Of a DNA stretch of 6,890 nt, positions 5,236 through 6,890 are shown piece after piece. The DNA is taken from contig CAZWSE010000137.1 in NCBI GenBank assembly GCA_964636575.1, forward strand, positions 1 to 6,890, written 5' to 3'. The position numbers and the translations under genes are program-made. How positions within the stretch are numbered: position 1 is the first letter of the stretch; each line of letters opens with the position of its first letter. Source of the DNA: CAZWSE01 sp964636575 (GTDB lineage: Bacteria > Pseudomonadota > Alphaproteobacteria > Rhodobacterales > Rhodobacteraceae). The notes beneath the pieces are model-generated. The model saw only the letters and a list, made by a program, of their open reading frames with translations, was not told the DNA's origin and searched no databases.

Positions 5236-5757
5236 CTATTTTTCGTCCGGCTTAAAGTCCTCAAAAGGGTCCACCCAATCATCCCCAAGATCCCGTTTCG
5301 CGATCATCGCAGACAACATTTCAGCCATGAATTTGCTCTGCGATCCAGGGGTCACCCCCCCCACCCCAATCGAGCGCCCCATCCGCCACCACATCCCCGG
5401 CCGCCATGTTTTCGGCCCCTTGGTTTTGGTCTTGATCAGGAACCCGTGGGTCGGTTTGAAAGCGAAAAATCCGCGGTCCAAAGCCTCAATATCAGCCACC
5501 TCCGCCAGCACCATCCCATCCGCGCTGCGCAGGTCTTTTTCGGTCAAAATAAGCTTGTGCTCCGTCGCACTCCATAGCCGCCATGCCATCCAAGCCGCCA
5601 AGACGCCAAGCCCCAAAAGCGTGATCAAATATCCCCCCGAAGGAGGTTTTGAGAGGCTGATCCAAAGGCACACAAAGCCCACAAATCCGAGCATCCCAAT
5701 AGCGATCCAGCGCCGCATGGCTGAGGCTTCGATGGTGGCGAGTACGTCGTCTGACAT
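5236..5757 (-). CDS. Conserved small membrane protein of unknown function, two N-terminal helices plus soluble domain
   Basis: 173 aa. GGAGGG, six bases before the ATG, supports the start. Two hydrophobic helices (about 16-34 and 43-62) form a hairpin with both ends probably cytoplasmic. A soluble part of about 110 residues follows, with a strand-rich pattern ('HKLILTEKDLRSADGMVLAEVADIEALD' region, residues 67-94), the segment 'RGFFAFKPTHGF' and 'GMWWRMGRSIGVGGV', then an amphipathic helix. The pattern resembles bacterial PH-like domains attached to two membrane helices, but this is a guess from shape. I recall similar hypothetical proteins from Rhodobacterales. It lies 57 bp behind the dehydrogenase gene on the same strand without a clear terminator between them, so co-transcription is likely. 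No function is claimed. Confidence 0.85.
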   Translation of the reverse strand: MSDDVLATIEASAMRRWIAIGMLGFVGFVCLWISLSKPPSGGYLITLLGLGVLAAWMAWRLWSATEHKLILTEKDLRSADGMVLAEVADIEALDRGFFAFKPTHGFLIKTKTKGPKTWRPGMWWRMGRSIGVGGVTPGSQSKFMAEMLSAMIAKRDLGDDWVDPFEDFKPDEK

Positions 5758-5814
5758 GGGCTTCCCTCCGGTGGTGGGTGCAGTCCTACCCCGATGGCTC
5801 AGAAGGGGCCAGCC

Positions 5815-6759
5815 CTACCTGCGAACGACGACTTCTGCACCGCGTTCTTCGGGCTCGTCGTCGATCAATTCCGTGGGGAATCCGGGCGCTAGAATCGAGA
5901 GACCGGTGGCGTCTTCAAGGCGTTCGATCAGGCGGTCGGACTGGGCTTTCTCGCCGTAGCGTTTTTGACCATCTGTAAGGATATCAATGACTTGCGGGGA
6001 AATTTCGAGCGGCACGTCGTGGTCATCAGCTATCTTTTGAAAGAGACCCACGTCTTTTTGAACCAGATCGAGCGTGAAGTTCACATCGCGTGAGCCGGAC
6101 AGGATCAGCTGGCTTTCGGTGATATGGGTAAAGGAGGTGCCCGAGGACATCGCGATGGCTTCATAGGTGACGCCCAAGTCCATGCCTGCGGCTTTCATCA
6201 CGGTCAGAGCCTCACAGAGCGCGGCCAGATGGGTTGTGGCGAGATAGTTGGTCATCACTTTCAGTGTTGAGGCGGTGCCAATATCGCCCGTATGCAACAC
6301 GCGGCGGCCCATGAGGGTGAGCAAGGGCAAAACGGCCTCAAAGGCGGCGCGATCACAGCCTGCGAAAATGCTGATGTTGCCCGTATCGGCGCGGTGACAG
6401 CCACCGGACACAGGACAATCGACGGCCATCCCGCCAGCGTCATGGACGATTGCGGCGAGGCGTTGGACCTCAGTCGCGTCGGTCGTGCTCATCTCCATCC
6501 AAATCTTACCTTTTTGGACGTGTGGAAGCATCTCGGACACCACGGCGTTGCAGGCGGCGGGGCTGGGCAAACAGGTGATCACGACGTCACAGTCCTGCAT
6601 CATCTGGGCGGGCGAGCCGCCGTCTTTGGCCCCATCGGCAACCTTGCCCGCGACGAAATCGGCGTTCAGATCATGAACGGCCAAATCCACGCCATTGCGC
6701 AGCAAACTGCCAGAGAGCTTACCGCCGACATTGCCCAACCCGATAAAGCCTACTTTCAT
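5815..6759 (-). CDS. NAD(P)-dependent beta-hydroxyacid dehydrogenase, 3-hydroxyisobutyrate dehydrogenase family
   Basis: 314 aa. AGGAG, seven bases before the ATG, supports the start. The N-terminal Rossmann fold shows 'GFIGLGNVG' (G7-x-G9-x-x-G12). Asp30 at the end of the second strand favours NAD over NADP. The substrate-binding signature 'DCPVSGG' is at 114-120. The catalytic Lys167 with Asn171 ('LKVMTNYL') and Lys235-Asp236 in 'VQKDVGL' match the family's C-terminal helical domain. Enzymes of this family oxidise 3-hydroxy acids to semialdehydes, or reduce semialdehydes such as tartronate semialdehyde; the substrate cannot be assigned here. Length is slightly above the usual 290-300, owing to a charged tail after residue 290 ('DDEPEERGAEVVVRR'). 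It is unrelated in function to the pilus cluster and convergent with it. All key residues are present, so it should be active in the cytoplasm. Confidence 0.93.
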   Translation of the reverse strand: MKVGFIGLGNVGGKLSGSLLRNGVDLAVHDLNADFVAGKVADGAKDGGSPAQMMQDCDVVITCLPSPAACNAVVSEMLPHVQKGKIWMEMSTTDATEVQRLAAIVHDAGGMAVDCPVSGGCHRADTGNISIFAGCDRAAFEAVLPLLTLMGRRVLHTGDIGTASTLKVMTNYLATTHLAALCEALTVMKAAGMDLGVTYEAIAMSSGTSFTHITESQLILSGSRDVNFTLDLVQKDVGLFQKIADDHDVPLEISPQVIDILTDGQKRYGEKAQSDRLIERLEDATGLSILAPGFPTELIDDEPEERGAEVVVRR

Positions 6760-6890
6760 GTGATCTCTCCTGTTTGCGTGTTGGGGTCAGAGTGCAACGG
6801 GCGGGCGCGCCTCTCAGGTCTGTTTGCGACTTGGAGAAGTGTTGGGCGACGGGGTGTGAAGGTGACACAGAGACGTTCGATGAAAAAGGT
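6760..6890. other. Upstream region of the dehydrogenase gene, no firm gene
   Basis: This stretch carries the ribosome binding site of the - strand dehydrogenase (6767-6771). On the - strand one frame stays open from the window edge to a TGA overlapping the dehydrogenase start (ATGA), about 45 codons. Its composition (many Arg, Pro, Thr) is not convincing, but it could be the end of an upstream gene. On the + strand an ATG at 6880 starts 'MKK', with no ribosome binding site at good spacing. I see no clear promoter. Confidence 0.5.

Noticed and set aside
5171..5959. Open frame of 262 codons on the + strand across the two - strand genes
   Set aside because: It runs antisense through a membrane protein gene and into the dehydrogenase gene, both with ribosome binding sites and family features. 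Its Ser/Pro/Arg-rich product looks like an antisense frame.
6880..6890. Start of a + strand gene beginning MKK at the window edge
   Set aside because: Only three full codons are visible, and no ribosome binding site stands at a suitable distance.

Overview
The window looks like chromosomal DNA of an alphaproteobacterium, most likely a marine Rhodobacterales (Roseobacter-group) member. The reasons are moderately high GC, the combination of VWA-bearing TadG-like proteins with TadE-like minor pseudopilins, the conserved 'RGFFAFKPTHGF' type small membrane protein, and CtrA-type TTAA-N7-TTAA sites in the gaps. The genus cannot be read from this sequence.

Left two thirds (1-5107, all + strand) is a Tad/Flp-pilus-related accessory cluster. 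It holds the 3' end of one VWA-domain TadG-like gene (1-186), followed by a strong terminator (224-258). Two complete paralogues follow (529-2202, 557 aa; 2393-3988, 531 aa). Two small TadE-like pseudopilin genes come next (3985-4518 and 4526-5107). The second complete VWA gene overlaps the first tadE-like gene by ATGA, and the second tadE-like gene starts 7 bp after the first, so these three look like one translationally linked operon. No Tad engine gene (ATPase, inner-membrane platform, secretin, prepilin peptidase, Flp pilin) is present, so this is a satellite set of envelope or pilus-tip components. I infer that the membrane-anchored periplasmic VWA proteins work with the TadE-like subunits on a Tad machine encoded elsewhere.

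Regulation: every gap in the + strand cluster carries the 9-mer GTTAACAAA. Three exact TTAA-N7-TTAA motifs (2263-2278, 2397-2411, 5124-5138) and one near match (443-458, overlapping a -35/-10 pair) occur. This is the half-site geometry of the cell-cycle and motility regulator CtrA. It is the most notable signal in the window, together with the tandem paralogue array and an abrupt codon-use change inside 529-2202.

Right third (5236-6759, - strand) is ordinary chromosome. It holds a beta-hydroxyacid dehydrogenase of the 3-hydroxyisobutyrate dehydrogenase family (5815-6759), then a small two-helix membrane protein of unknown function (5236-5757), probably co-transcribed. The + and - blocks converge on a terminator hairpin at 5137-5169. 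The final 130 bp are the upstream region of the dehydrogenase gene, with no gene I can defend.
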